A stretch of 64,000 nt of DNA from Halobaculum gomorrense (GCF_900129775.1 NZ_FQWV01000002.1:434001-498000); one strand, 5' to 3'; counted from the first letter of the stretch, positions 37,792 through 46,930 are shown. The notes: generated by a model from the sequence alone, not told the origin. A program made the numbers and translations.

Positions 37792-38183
37792 GCCGCGACG
37801 ACGCTTCCGCCGACGCGGCCTCCCGCGCCGTCGACGCGACCTCTCGCGCCGCCGACGCGACCGCATCCGAGACGGGCGACTCCGGCGCGGCTGCGAGCGC
37901 GCCCGCCACCGGCGCGCGCGGCCGACCGGCCGCGCCGTACGACGTTCCGCCGGGCGCGACCGCGTTCACCTGCTCGCGCTGCGGTCGCCCGTTCGCCCGC
38001 GAGCGCCACCGCGACCTCCACCTCGGCCAGGTCCACGCCGAGCTCGACGGCGACGAGCGCGCCGCCTACGAGGCCGCTCGCGACGAGGAGGCCGACGACC
38101 TCCGACGATTCCGAATCGTCTCGCTGGGCATGCTGGTTGCCCTCTACTTCGGCTTCCTCTTCTTGTACGCCGTCGCCGGGTGA
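37788..38183 (+). CDS. C2H2 zinc-finger protein with membrane anchor
   Basis: The 131-residue protein begins with an Ala/Ser/Asp-rich disordered stretch (1-50). A C2H2 finger follows: CSRCGRPFARERHRDLHLGQVH. A charged linker and one C-terminal helix (110-129, SLGMLVALYFGFLFLYAVAG) anchor it in the membrane. Haloarchaeal proteins of this layout (DUF7410, from memory) accompany respiratory or membrane genes. Its ATG overlaps the stop of the preceding membrane protein, so the pair likely works together. Confidence 0.78.
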   Translation: MSRDDASADAASRAVDATSRAADATASETGDSGAAASAPATGARGRPAAPYDVPPGATAFTCSRCGRPFARERHRDLHLGQVHAELDGDERAAYEAARDEEADDLRRFRIVSLGMLVALYFGFLFLYAVAG

Positions 38184-38293
38184 GTCGGCGGGAGCCGACG
38201 CCTCCCGAACCTGTCAGATCAGCACACGAGCGCGTCGGACGGCTGTCCGACCAGGCGGAAGGTATTTGCGTCGGACGCAGCGATGTACCGCCG

Positions 38294-40660
38294 ATGGACG
38301 GCGAAACAGTCGAAACGGTGACCGGATGGGGGTCCGAGCCGCTCTCGGGGGGGATCAACGGGCTCCGCACGTTGCAGTCCCGGGAGTTCACCGGGGCGGT
38401 CACCGAGGGACACGCGTGGCTGTTCATGTTGAACGGTCGCGTGGTCGGCGTGTTCGACGGGTCGCTGGACTCGTTTGCGGACGCCGACGGCACCGCATAC
38501 GTCGCGCCCGACCCGTCGCTGCCGCTGTTGTTCGCGATGCGCGAGCGCGGCGGAGAGACGAAGGCGCGCTACTACACCAACGACACGGCTCTGTCGGCCG
38601 CGGACGCGAAACTCTCCTCGGGGAAGTTCACCGGCTACGTCGAGCTGTCGGAGAACGTCCTCTCGGGCGATTACTACGCGGTCTACTACGGCGGTCGCCG
38701 CCTCGCGTGCGCGTTCGTCGGCACCGGCGAGCAGAAGCAGGTGCTCACCGACGACGAGGCGTTCGAGGCGGCCGACGACGAGGTCGGCATCTACGAGGTC
38801 GTCGCCGTCGACATCGACGTCGTCGACATCCCCGACCCGGAGCCTGAGCCGGAACCGGAGCCGACTCTGATGCCCGACGACGGGACGACGGGATCGATCG
38901 GGGGCGCGGACGACGGCACGGGCAACGGCTCCAGTGCGGGCGACGACGACCAGCCCGGAGGCGACTCGCCAACGAGCGTCACGTTCGGCGGCGCCGGCGG
39001 ATCGACCGACGCCGGCGGATCGACCGACGCCGACGAGTCCGCGGCGACCGCGTCCGCCGCTGACGCGAGCGAGGACGCAGCTCCCCCGGACACCGCGGCG
39101 ACGGAGTCCGGCGCAGCGGACGCGACGGCCGAACCGGATGCGGCGGCGGAGTCAGACGCGGCGACTGCGACCGCAGACGCCGGCGGCCCGACCGCCGAAG
39201 CGCCGGCGGACAGCGATGCGACGCAGGGGCGGATGCGGCCGACCGGCGACCCCGCCGACGGCGACGGCACCGAAAACGAGACCGCGCCGGTCGAGTCCGC
39301 TCCGGTCGACTCCGGCCGGTCCGTGTCGTCGCGACCGGCGGAACCGCCACGGAACGCCGCAGGCGACGACGAGTCTGACGGCGACGGCGACGGCGACCCG
39401 TTCTCCGCCGAAGAGCAGTGGCGCGAGACCAGAGCGATCCCGTCTCTCGACCCGTCTCGAACGGCGACGGGCGACGCCGATAGAACGCCGGCGAGCGGGT
39501 CGGCGGGCGCCGACTCCCGTCGTCGCCGTGATCGGTCGGCCCGCGACCGCCCCTCGGACGCGACCGGCCCGTCGGGGGCTCGCGGTGAGGCATCCTCCGC
39601 CGCCGACAGCGACGCCGACGGCCGTGATCGGCGCTCCCCGGACCGGGATGGCGGCCCGGCCGCTCGCGACGAGGGAGCCGGCACCGACGACGAGCCCGCG
39701 GCCGCGCGCGAGGCGCTGGCGACGGCCCGCGCCGAGCGCGACCGAGCTATCGAGGGCGCTCGCGAAGCGCGCGACAAGCTGGAGTCGAACGAGAGCGAAC
39801 TCGCTCGACTCCGCGAGGAGAACGACCGTCTCACCGAGCGGGTCGAAGCGCTGGAGTCGCAGCTCGCGGAGGCGCGCGAGGAGCTGTCGGCCGCGCGCGA
39901 ACACACCGAGGGCGGCGGCGGAGACGGGGATGACGCACCCGCCCGGACGGTCCCCGCCGACCGAGCGCTGGCGGGGACGAACCTGTTCGTCCGCTACGAC
40001 TCGAAGGGCGGGGCGACGCTGGCGAAGGCGCACGCCGGTGGCACGAGTCGCTCGGACGTGAACGACAACCTCCGTCTGGAGGTCCACACCGACTTCGAGG
40101 CCGACGACGCGGTCGTCGACGGACGGCCGTTCCGGGAGTTCCTCACCGGCACCATCGAGTACGGGTTCGTCGAGTGGGCGGTGCGAGAGCTGTTGTACGA
40201 GATCCAAAGTACCGGCAACGAGTCGGCGCTTCGCGACCTGTTCGACGCCATCCCGGACGTCGACCGCGCGGAGCTGAACGGCACCGTCGCGCTCGACGGC
40301 GAGGACGGCGCGACCGAGCACACCTTCGACGTGGTGTTGCGCGACCGGATGGGCAACCCGCTGTTGGTGGCCGACGTGACCGAGGGTCGCGACGCGACCA
40401 CCGAGTCGATGCTGGACGGGCTCGTGGGCGACGCGAGCGCGGTCGCCGACGCCGACGACCACCTCGCGGCCGGCTTCTACGTCACCGCGTCGTTCTTCGA
40501 GCCCGGCGCGCTGGAGGCGGCCGCGGACGCGACGGGGGGCGGGCTGCTCTCGCGCGGCAAGCGCAAGAGCTTCGTGAAGCTCTCGCGCAAGCGGGGCTTT
40601 CACCTCTGCCTGGTCGAGTCGCGCGAGGGAGAGTTCCACGTGAACGTCCCCGAGCTGTAG
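38294..40660 (+). CDS. Large modular haloarchaeal protein (DUF7527-like)
   Basis: The 788-residue protein has four parts. Residues 1-178 are a globular domain with two related units, EFTGAV...FMLNGRVVGVFDG and KFTGYV...YYGGRRLACAFVG. Residues 179-470 are a low-complexity acidic linker (Asp, Ala, Glu, Ser, Thr) beginning with an EP repeat. Residues 471-540 form a coiled coil (ESNESELARLREENDRLTER). Residues 555-788 are a second globular domain whose FDVVLRDRMGNPLLVADVTEG resembles the core of a PD-(D/E)xK nuclease but lacks the Lys. No membrane segment is seen. TATTTGC about 27 nt before the ATG fits a leaderless start. It may be a scaffold or signalling protein; function is unknown. Confidence 0.72.
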   Translation: MDGETVETVTGWGSEPLSGGINGLRTLQSREFTGAVTEGHAWLFMLNGRVVGVFDGSLDSFADADGTAYVAPDPSLPLLFAMRERGGETKARYYTNDTALSAADAKLSSGKFTGYVELSENVLSGDYYAVYYGGRRLACAFVGTGEQKQVLTDDEAFEAADDEVGIYEVVAVDIDVVDIPDPEPEPEPEPTLMPDDGTTGSIGGADDGTGNGSSAGDDDQPGGDSPTSVTFGGAGGSTDAGGSTDADESAATASAADASEDAAPPDTAATESGAADATAEPDAAAESDAATATADAGGPTAEAPADSDATQGRMRPTGDPADGDGTENETAPVESAPVDSGRSVSSRPAEPPRNAAGDDESDGDGDGDPFSAEEQWRETRAIPSLDPSRTATGDADRTPASGSAGADSRRRRDRSARDRPSDATGPSGARGEASSAADSDADGRDRRSPDRDGGPAARDEGAGTDDEPAAAREALATARAERDRAIEGAREARDKLESNESELARLREENDRLTERVEALESQLAEAREELSAAREHTEGGGGDGDDAPARTVPADRALAGTNLFVRYDSKGGATLAKAHAGGTSRSDVNDNLRLEVHTDFEADDAVVDGRPFREFLTGTIEYGFVEWAVRELLYEIQSTGNESALRDLFDAIPDVDRAELNGTVALDGEDGATEHTFDVVLRDRMGNPLLVADVTEGRDATTESMLDGLVGDASAVADADDHLAAGFYVTASFFEPGALEAAADATGGGLLSRGKRKSFVKLSRKRGFHLCLVESREGEFHVNVPEL

Positions 40661-40792
40661 GCGAGCCGCTCGGGGCGCCGCCGACCGGTCTCCGGCCGCG
40701 CGGCTCGGCGCCGCGACGAACGTGAGAAGAGAGACGGATCGACCACTCGTAGACCGCAGCGAGCGTCCGCTAGATCCGTGATCGGGCGCAGA

Positions 40793-41098
40793 TCAGCCTT
40801 CCAGTTCTGGCGCGTCCTCGATCCGCATGCCGCCGATCTTGTCGACGATCTCGTCGATCTTGCCGTCGAGTTCGTCGACGAACTCGGCGGTTCGCTCGGT
40901 CGTGATCGCGCCCTGACTGGACGGCTCGATGAGGTTCTCCTCCTCGAGCACGCGCAGCGAGTAGCGGACCTTGTGGTGGGGGTATCCCGTCTCGTTGGAC
41001 ATCTTCACGATCCCGATCGGTTCGTTCTCGATGACCATTCGGAGGACTTGGAGGTGCCGCTCCAGCATATCGACCTCCTTCTCTAGTCTGTCTATCAT
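40793..41098 (-). CDS. HTH transcriptional regulator
   Basis: This 101-residue protein begins with a short amphipathic helix (IDRLEKEVDMLERHLQVLRMV), then a winged-helix core: EPIGIVKMSNETGYPHHKVRYSLRVLEEENLIEPSSQGAITT. A C-terminal helix (FVDELDGKIDEIVDKIGGM) may dimerise. It is small and likely a DNA-binding regulator found across haloarchaea. Target unknown. A perfect TTTTAAAA lies about 27 nt from the ATG and the gene is divergent from purA, 260 bp away. Confidence 0.82.
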   Translation of the reverse strand: MIDRLEKEVDMLERHLQVLRMVIENEPIGIVKMSNETGYPHHKVRYSLRVLEEENLIEPSSQGAITTERTAEFVDELDGKIDEIVDKIGGMRIEDAPELEG

Positions 41099-41124
41099 GG
41101 CACGTGTTAACTCGTCCGTCCACC

Positions 41125-41132
41125 TTTTAAAA
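41125..41132 (-). promoter_or_regulatory. TATA box of the HTH regulator
   Basis: TTTTAAAA is one of the cleanest AT boxes in the window. It is centred about 30 nt before the ATG at 41098, leaving at most a few nt of leader. Confidence 0.55.
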
Positions 41133-41359
41133 GTTCTCCTCCCGGCCGGGATCAGGTTCCCGGACCGTCACGATGTCGGGCGGTTCTCGATGCCAACTCC
41201 GGTGTGGGTGTGGTTAACGGTTACGCCCGCGGGTCGCGGCTGTGATGCGTGGACTCGGATACCGCCGATATCTGCCGTCGATCGATATCCACACCTGTGG
41301 ATCATCTCCGCAAACGGACCGTAATCGGTTTACCGCCCGGCGCGGAACCGACGCCCGGT

Positions 41360-42694
41360 ATGACTGTCACCATCGTCGGATCCCAGCTCGGGGACGAGGG
41401 CAAGGGCGCCCTCGTCGACCTGTGGGGCGGGGACGCCGACGTCGTCGTGCGGTATCAGGGCGGCGACAACGCCGGCCACACGGTCGTCGAGGGCGGCGAG
41501 GAGTACGCACTTTCGCTGGTGCCCTCCGGCGCCGTCCGCGGCAAGGTCGGCGTGCTCGGCAACGGCTGCGTCGTGAACCCGCGGACGCTCTTCGAGGAGA
41601 TCGGGACGCTGCGCGAGCGCGGGCTCGACCCGGACGTGCGCGTCGCCAAGCGCGCACACGTTATCATGCCGTATCACCGACGCCTCGACGGCATCGAGGA
41701 GGAGGCCAAGGCCGACTCCGACTCCGGCGTCGAGGTCGGCACCACCGGCCGCGGGATCGGTCCCACCTACGAAGACAAGGCGGGCCGCCGCGGCGTCCGT
41801 ATCGGCGACCTACTCGACCCGGACGCGCTGTGCGACCGGCTGGAGTACGTCGTCCCGCAGAAGCGCGCGCTCGTCGAGGACGTGTACGGACTCGACGCCG
41901 GCGAGGCGTTCGACGTCGACGCGCTCCACGAGGAGTACGCCGAGTTCGGTCGCCGCCTCCGCGAGGAGCGGATGACCGTCAACTGCTCCGACTTCCTGTA
42001 CGAGCGCCGCGCGGCCGGGGAGAACGTCATGTTCGAGGGCGCGCAGGGCACGCTCATCGACGTGGATCACGGGAGCTACCCGTACGTCACCTCCTCGAAC
42101 CCGACCGCCGGCGGCGCCGCCACCGGCACCGGCGTCGGCCCGACCGTCACCGGCCGCGGCGAGGTCGTCGGCGTCGTGAAGGCGTACCTCTCGCGCGTCG
42201 GCGAGGGGCCGATGCCCACGGAACTCGACGGCGACGAGCGCGAGGAGGCGCTTGCCTCCGACATCCGCGAGAAGGGCGGCGAGTTCGGCACTGTCACCGG
42301 CCGGCCGCGCCGCATCGGCTGGCTCGACGTGCCGATGCTGCGCCACGCCACCCGCGTCAACGGCTACACCGGCATCGCCGTCAACCACCTCGACGTGCTC
42401 GCCGGGCTGGACGAGCTGAAGGTCGGCCACGCGTACGACCTCGACGGCGAAGAGCGCCTGTCCCTGCCGGCGACGACTGAGCGCTGGGCCGAGTGCGAGC
42501 CGGTGGTTCGCGAGTTCGAGCCCTGGGAGGCGTTCGACGCGACCGCCGTCGCCGAGGAGGAGTACGACGCGCTTCCGGCGGCGGCTCGCGAGTATCTGGA
42601 GTACCTGGAGGAGCAACTCGACACCCCCGTGTACGCCGTCGGCGTCGGGCCTGACCGCGAGCAGACGGTCGTGCGAACGAACCCCTGGGAGTGA
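41360..42694 (+). CDS. purA: Adenylosuccinate synthase
   Basis: PurA joins IMP and aspartate with GTP in the first committed step to AMP. The 444-residue protein has GDEGKG at residues 11-16, the GDNAGHTVV motif, GTTGRGIGPTYEDKAGRRG, FEGAQGTLIDVDHGSYPYVTSSN and RIGWLDVPMLRHATRVNGYT. All known active-site segments are present. The ATG at 41360 lies about 27 nt after the TATA-like GGTTTACC; the in-frame upstream sequence is ignored. With purK and purE at 2-3.7 kb it makes three purine genes in one window, not one operon. Confidence 0.96.
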   Translation: MTVTIVGSQLGDEGKGALVDLWGGDADVVVRYQGGDNAGHTVVEGGEEYALSLVPSGAVRGKVGVLGNGCVVNPRTLFEEIGTLRERGLDPDVRVAKRAHVIMPYHRRLDGIEEEAKADSDSGVEVGTTGRGIGPTYEDKAGRRGVRIGDLLDPDALCDRLEYVVPQKRALVEDVYGLDAGEAFDVDALHEEYAEFGRRLREERMTVNCSDFLYERRAAGENVMFEGAQGTLIDVDHGSYPYVTSSNPTAGGAATGTGVGPTVTGRGEVVGVVKAYLSRVGEGPMPTELDGDEREEALASDIREKGGEFGTVTGRPRRIGWLDVPMLRHATRVNGYTGIAVNHLDVLAGLDELKVGHAYDLDGEERLSLPATTERWAECEPVVREFEPWEAFDATAVAEEEYDALPAAAREYLEYLEEQLDTPVYAVGVGPDREQTVVRTNPWE

Positions 42695-42775
42695 CGCGAC
42701 CGCACGCCCGGGCGCCGCCGGCCGACCCCGATTCCGTCTCTCAGCCGTCGTCGGCGTCGCCGCCCGCCGCGACCG

Positions 42776-43468
42776 CTACAGCCGCCGCCGGACCTCACGG
42801 GTGGTCTCCTCGCGCACGCGCGTCTCCGCGCGGCGCATCGCCCGACGCGCCTCGTCGGTGAACTCCACGCGCATCTCCGGCAGCCCTCCGGCCAGGAGTC
42901 CGCCGACGCCGCCGAGCAGCTCGCCGGGGTCGATCGTCACCGCCAGCCGGAACGCGTCCGGGTAGCGGGCCATCGGCTCGGTGAACTCGAACCGCTCGTC
43001 GACGAACCGCAACGCTCGGTCGACCGTGAAGACGTCCGCGAGCGCGTTCCAGAAGTCGTCCTCGTCGCTGTCGAGCAGCGGCTCCACGTCCTCGACCAGT
43101 CTCCGCTGGCGGGCGAGCAGCGCGTCGCGGATCTCCTCGCTCCGGTCGTCCGAGAGGTCCGACCGCATCGCCAGCGCGTACGCGTCGTGCGCGAGGATCC
43201 GGTCGCGGTGCGCCTCGAACGGCTCCTCGGACTCGACGGCGTCGAGCGCGGCGTGAAACTCCGCGAGCACCCGGTCGCGGTAGTCGTCGAGTTCGGGTCG
43301 GACGACCCGGCGCTCGAGCAGTTCGTTGCGCTTGAGCAGCCGCTCGGTGACGCCCGGCGGTCTGTTCCCCCCGCGGAGCGCGTTCACGACGGAGAACTCC
43401 TCGTAGGTCGCCCGGACCGCGTCCTCGACGAACCGCTCGAACCCCTCCTCAACGGCGGCGCGCGTCAT
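42776..43468 (-). CDS. Conserved haloarchaeal protein of unknown function
   Basis: The 230-residue protein is mostly helical and highly charged, with no signal peptide. It opens AAVEEGFERFVEDAVRATYEEF, contains HRDRILAHDAYALAMRSDL, and ends in a basic helix (ARRAMRRAETRVREETTREV). A short hydrophobic patch lies at about 190-205 (LLGGVGGLLAGGLPEM). No catalytic motif is seen. GGAGTTACC is centred about 27 nt before the ATG and supports the start. It is divergent from the redoxin gene, with 81 bp between the two start codons. Confidence 0.7.
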   Translation of the reverse strand: MTRAAVEEGFERFVEDAVRATYEEFSVVNALRGGNRPPGVTERLLKRNELLERRVVRPELDDYRDRVLAEFHAALDAVESEEPFEAHRDRILAHDAYALAMRSDLSDDRSEEIRDALLARQRRLVEDVEPLLDSDEDDFWNALADVFTVDRALRFVDERFEFTEPMARYPDAFRLAVTIDPGELLGGVGGLLAGGLPEMRVEFTDEARRAMRRAETRVREETTREVRRRL

Positions 43469-43549
43469 TACCGATCCTGAAGGCGGCGAGGTGGTAACTC
43501 CGTCGCCCGGTCGGGAAACGCATACCCGACTGTGGGCCCTGCATCCGGT

Positions 43550-44089
43550 ATGCCCGATTCGACGGCGGCCGGTGCGCCCGCCCCGACGTTCTCCTTGCGC
43601 AATCTCGGCCCCGGCCCGGACCCGTACGGCCTCGCGGACGCCGCCACCGACAACGACGCCCTCCTGTTGCTGTTCCAGCGCGACTACCTCTGTGGCAACT
43701 GCCGGAAGCAGGTCGCCCGCGTGAAGACGCGGTACGAGGAGTTCGCGGCCGTCGACGCCGAGGTGGCGTCGGTGCTCCCCGAGTCGCCCGAGCGCACCCG
43801 CGACTGGCAGGAGTCGGTCGAGTTGCCGTACCCGGTGCTCGCGGACCCCGACGGCGAGACGAGCGACGCCTACGACCAGCCGGTTCGGTTCGGCGTCCTC
43901 GGCAACCTGTTCGACCTCGTCGGGCGGATGCCACTGGCGCTCGTCGTCGACCTCCGCGACGAACCGACCATCGCGTCCGCCTTCCCCGGAACGCGACCCG
44001 CCGACCGGCCGGCTATCGACGACCTCCTCGCGGCCTGTCGGGCCGTGACCGAGGGAGCGTCCGGCGGCTCCGACCCCGAGCGTGCGTAG
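43550..44089 (+). CDS. Redoxin (peroxiredoxin-like) protein
   Basis: The 179-residue thioredoxin-fold protein has LFQRDYLCGNCRKQVARV, with a CxxC at the position of a peroxidatic Cys, and PYPVLADPDGETSDAYDQP, typical of AhpC/TSA-like proteins. It is cytosolic and probably reduces peroxides or disulfides; the exact partner is unknown. GCATACC about 27 nt before the ATG fits a leaderless start. Its end overlaps the start of the UbiA-family gene by 8 nt, so they are coupled. Confidence 0.85.
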   Translation: MPDSTAAGAPAPTFSLRNLGPGPDPYGLADAATDNDALLLLFQRDYLCGNCRKQVARVKTRYEEFAAVDAEVASVLPESPERTRDWQESVELPYPVLADPDGETSDAYDQPVRFGVLGNLFDLVGRMPLALVVDLRDEPTIASAFPGTRPADRPAIDDLLAACRAVTEGASGGSDPERA

Positions 44090-44978
44090 GCGGCTCCGCG
44101 CACTGTGGCGGATGACCCGACCGTCACAGGTGCTGCTCATCGTCGTGGTGTACTGGCTCGGCGTCGCCATCGCACTCGCTCGCGGCGGGTCGTTCGACGC
44201 CGTCGCCGTCGCTGCCGGTGCGGGTGCGACCGTCGCGACGGCCGTCACGGTCCACTACGCCAACGAGTACGCCGACTACGACACCGACCGCCGAACCGAG
44301 CGCACGCCGTTTTCGGGTGGGAGCGGGGCGCTCGTCGACCTCGACGTGCCCGACCCACGGCGCTTCGCGTGGCGAGCGACGGTCGTCAGCGGCGTCGTCG
44401 CCGTCGCCGCCGTACTCGCGGTCGGCGCGGTCGGCGTCTCGCTGGCGACGCAGGCGTCGTTGCTCGCGGTGTTCGGCCTCGGGTGGGCGTACTCGCTCCC
44501 GCCGGTTCGGCTGATCGCTCGCGGGGTCGGTGAGGCGACGAACGTCCTCCTCGGCGCACTCGTGCTCCCGCTGGCGGGGTACGCGACGGTCGCCTCACCC
44601 GACGCGGTGGCGGTCCTCGCGTTGGCGCCGTTCGCGTGGCTGGTCGTCCCGAACCTCCTCGCGACCCACTACGCCGACCGCGAGGCCGACGCCGCGACGG
44701 GCAAGCGCACGCTCGCAGTTCGCCTCTCCGTCTCGCAGGTGCGGCGCTTGGGCGTCGTGTTCGCCGCGGGCTATCCCGTCCTCGTGGCCGTCGTCTCGCT
44801 CGTCGGTCTGTTCCCGTCCGTCGTCGTCGTCGCCCACGTGCTCGCAGTCCTGCCGGCCGCGTGGACCGCGCGGACGCTCACGCGGCGTCGCTCGCCGCTG
44901 CCCGCCGTCGCCGCGATGGTGACGCTGGCGGCGACGACTTCGCTCGCCTGGACGTGGACGTGGCTCGCGCACGCCTGA
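44082..44978 (+). CDS. UbiA-family prenyltransferase
   Basis: The 298-residue membrane enzyme attaches an isoprenoid chain to an aromatic or related acceptor. Two Asp-rich motifs bind the diphosphate through magnesium: NEYADYDTDRRTERTPFSGG and HYADREADAATGKRTLAVR. About nine helices are visible. It resembles the MenA-like and other archaeal UbiA proteins, so a menaquinone or lipid product is possible; the exact acceptor is unknown. The GTG at 44082 overlaps the redoxin stop, and an internal ATG at 44112 is an alternative. Confidence 0.88.
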   Translation: MRRRLRALWRMTRPSQVLLIVVVYWLGVAIALARGGSFDAVAVAAGAGATVATAVTVHYANEYADYDTDRRTERTPFSGGSGALVDLDVPDPRRFAWRATVVSGVVAVAAVLAVGAVGVSLATQASLLAVFGLGWAYSLPPVRLIARGVGEATNVLLGALVLPLAGYATVASPDAVAVLALAPFAWLVVPNLLATHYADREADAATGKRTLAVRLSVSQVRRLGVVFAAGYPVLVAVVSLVGLFPSVVVVAHVLAVLPAAWTARTLTRRRSPLPAVAAMVTLAATTSLAWTWTWLAHA

Positions 44979-45014
44979 GTAATCCCCTTTGTGGTCGCGG
45001 CCCCACTACTGGTC

Positions 45015-45761
45015 GTGAATCACCCCGTCGAAGACGACGAGTCATCGGCCGCCGCCACTGACCCGCTCGTGGTGAGTCGCGCGTTGCTGGTCGGCGTCAA
45101 GCGCGGGGTGTCGGTCGAGGCGGAGCGTGCGTCGCTGGCGGCGCTTCCCGAATCGGCGTTGGACACGCTGGGGCCGGCCGAACGCCTCGCGTGCTGGCTC
45201 AACTGCTACAACGCCGCCGCCCAACTGCTCGCCGCCGACCGGCCCGCCCTCTACGAGTCGCGGCGGCGGTTCTTCGCCGCGGACGCGCTGACGGTCGCCG
45301 GCACGGCGCTGTCGCTCGACGACATCGAACACGGCCTGCTCCGCGGCCGCTCGAAGTATGGCCTCGGCTACCTCCCGCGCGTGCGTCCGTCGGCGTTCGA
45401 GCGCCGCCACCGCGTCGACTCGATCGAGCCTCGTGTCCACTTCGCGCTCAACTGCGCGGCGGCGTCGTGTCCCGCCATCGCCGCGTACTCGACCGACGTG
45501 GACGCCGAACTCGACGACGCGACGGCACTGTACCTCGACCGCACCGTCGAGTTCGACCCCGACGCCGGACCGTTCGGCCGTGGTGTCGTCCGCGTGCCGC
45601 GCCTGTGTCTGTGGTTCCGTGGTGACTTCGGCGGGGCCGCGGGGGTTCGGTCGCTGCTGCGCGAGTACGACCTGATCGATACGGACGACCGCCCGTGGGT
45701 CCGGTATCGAGGCTGGGACTGGACCCGACGAGTCGGGCGGTTCCGCGACGGCGAGGCGTGA
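45015..45761 (+). CDS. DUF547 protein
   Basis: The 248-residue protein matches DUF547: ERLACWLNCYNAAAQLLAA, with the conserved WLNCYN, DDIEHGLLRGRSKYG, and VHFALNCAAASCPAIAAYS. The Cys-Cys segment and GxxSCP are family marks. DUF547 has no established function and some relatives are near Cys-based enzymes. The GTG at 45015 lies about 27 nt after a CTTTGTG element and is the preferred start; an in-frame GTG at 44991 is also possible. Confidence 0.85.
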   Translation: MNHPVEDDESSAAATDPLVVSRALLVGVKRGVSVEAERASLAALPESALDTLGPAERLACWLNCYNAAAQLLAADRPALYESRRRFFAADALTVAGTALSLDDIEHGLLRGRSKYGLGYLPRVRPSAFERRHRVDSIEPRVHFALNCAAASCPAIAAYSTDVDAELDDATALYLDRTVEFDPDAGPFGRGVVRVPRLCLWFRGDFGGAAGVRSLLREYDLIDTDDRPWVRYRGWDWTRRVGRFRDGEA

Positions 45762-45817
45762 GACTGCGGGACGGGGAACCCGCATACTTTTGGCCGGCCC
45801 GCGCAAGGTTTCGGGTA

Positions 45818-46009
45818 ATGAAGGAGTCCCTGTTGGACATCGTCTGCTGTCCGCTCGACAAGCACGACCTCGACCTCGAGGTGACCGAGCGCGAGGCGGG
45901 CGAGGACGGCGAGATCACCGCGGGCACGCTCACCTGCACGGACTGCGGCGAGACGTACCCCATCGAGGACGGGATCCCGAACCTGCTGCCGCCGGACATG
46001 CGCGAGTAG
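45818..46009 (+). CDS. Trm112-like zinc protein
   Basis: The 63-residue protein has CCPLDKHDL near the N-terminus and LTCTDCGETYPIEDGIPNLLPPDM near the C-terminus, which is the Trm112/YcaR signature. Trm112 activates several methyltransferases that modify tRNA, rRNA and translation factors. Its two Cys pairs (CC and CxxC) may bind zinc. A TATA-like CATACTTTT lies about 30 nt upstream. Partner methyltransferases are not in the window. Confidence 0.88.
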   Translation: MKESLLDIVCCPLDKHDLDLEVTEREAGEDGEITAGTLTCTDCGETYPIEDGIPNLLPPDMRE

Positions 46010-46057
46010 GGATCGGACGCGCCGCCGCGAGCGATCCGCCCTCGCCGCGGCGACGAA

Positions 46058-46065
46058 CTTTTTTA
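46058..46065 (+). promoter_or_regulatory. TATA box deciding the start of the DUF7524-like gene
   Basis: CTTTTTTA is centred at about 46062. The GTG at 46089 lies 27 nt away, while the GTG at 46068 would be too close to the box to be transcribed. Confidence 0.55.
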
Positions 46066-46088
46066 CCGTGTCGACGGGAGGAGAACCC

Positions 46089-46850
46089 GTGTCGTCAGAG
46101 GCAGCCGTCCTGGGGGTGACGCTGAACCGCGACAGACTCAACGAGGTGACCGTGCCGGAGTCGTTCGCGACCGACGGGTCGTTCGCCGTCGAACTACGTA
46201 ACGAGGGGGAGCCGGTCCATGTCCACCTGCGATTCGCCGGACCGCTCGCGGAGATCGCGTCGGTCACGCCGCCCAACCACTACGTCGACGGCGAGTCGAC
46301 CCGCACGGTTCGGGTGTCCGTCGCGTCCGTCGACCCCGCGGTCGAGGGAGCGCTGTCGGTCATCGTGGGTCACGGCGCCGAGGAGGCGACCGTGCCGCTC
46401 CGGGTCGACCCGTCGGCGAGCGCGGACGACGGCGGGTCCGCGGGTGCCGAGGAGGCGGGCACCGATCCGGCCGGCGTCGGCTCGGCGACCGACGAGCGCA
46501 TACGCGACGGCCGAGCGGGGTCGCCCTCGGCAAGCGCCGCCGGCGGACCGACGGGCGACCCGTCACAGGGTCCGGAGTCGGACGATCACGGCGACTGGGC
46601 ATCGACTGCGGTCCTTCGGCCGATCGACGAGGGGATCGCGCGCGCTCGCGACGCCGCGCGCGCGGCGCTCAACGGCGAGGTCGACGTTCCCTCGCCGGAG
46701 CCGGGGACGATCGCGGTCGGCGCGCTCGCGGCCGCAGCGCTCGTCGGGGCGGGGATCGTCGCCACAACGCTCGACGGGCTCGCGGTCACGCTTGGAGTGG
46801 TCGCGGTGTGCGTGGCCGTGCTGGTCGCCGGGTTCCTGCTGCTCGGGTAG
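46089..46850 (+). CDS. Membrane-anchored protein (DUF7524-like)
   Basis: The 253-residue protein begins with a beta-rich region (1-110: LGVTLNRDRLNEVTVPESF, FAVELRNEGEPVHVHLRF), which looks like an Ig-like or adhesion fold. A low-complexity Gly/Asp/Ala linker follows to about 180. Two hydrophobic helices occupy the C-terminus (205-253). There is no N-terminal signal. I recall a haloarchaeal family of this layout. The GTG start is decided by promoter spacing. Function unknown. Confidence 0.72.
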   Translation: MSSEAAVLGVTLNRDRLNEVTVPESFATDGSFAVELRNEGEPVHVHLRFAGPLAEIASVTPPNHYVDGESTRTVRVSVASVDPAVEGALSVIVGHGAEEATVPLRVDPSASADDGGSAGAEEAGTDPAGVGSATDERIRDGRAGSPSASAAGGPTGDPSQGPESDDHGDWASTAVLRPIDEGIARARDAARAALNGEVDVPSPEPGTIAVGALAAAALVGAGIVATTLDGLAVTLGVVAVCVAVLVAGFLLLG

Positions 46851-46923
46851 GACGGCTGGCGGCTGGTCCCTGGAGGCGACGCGGATCGGGTCTCGGGAGA
46901 CGGGTCCAACCGTGTCAGAAGTC

Positions 46924-46930
46924 TTATTTA
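46924..46930 (+). promoter_or_regulatory. TATA box of the four-helix membrane protein
   Basis: TTATTTA is centred near 46927. The ATG at 46957 follows by 30 nt, giving little or no leader. In-frame starts upstream of the box are excluded. Confidence 0.55.
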
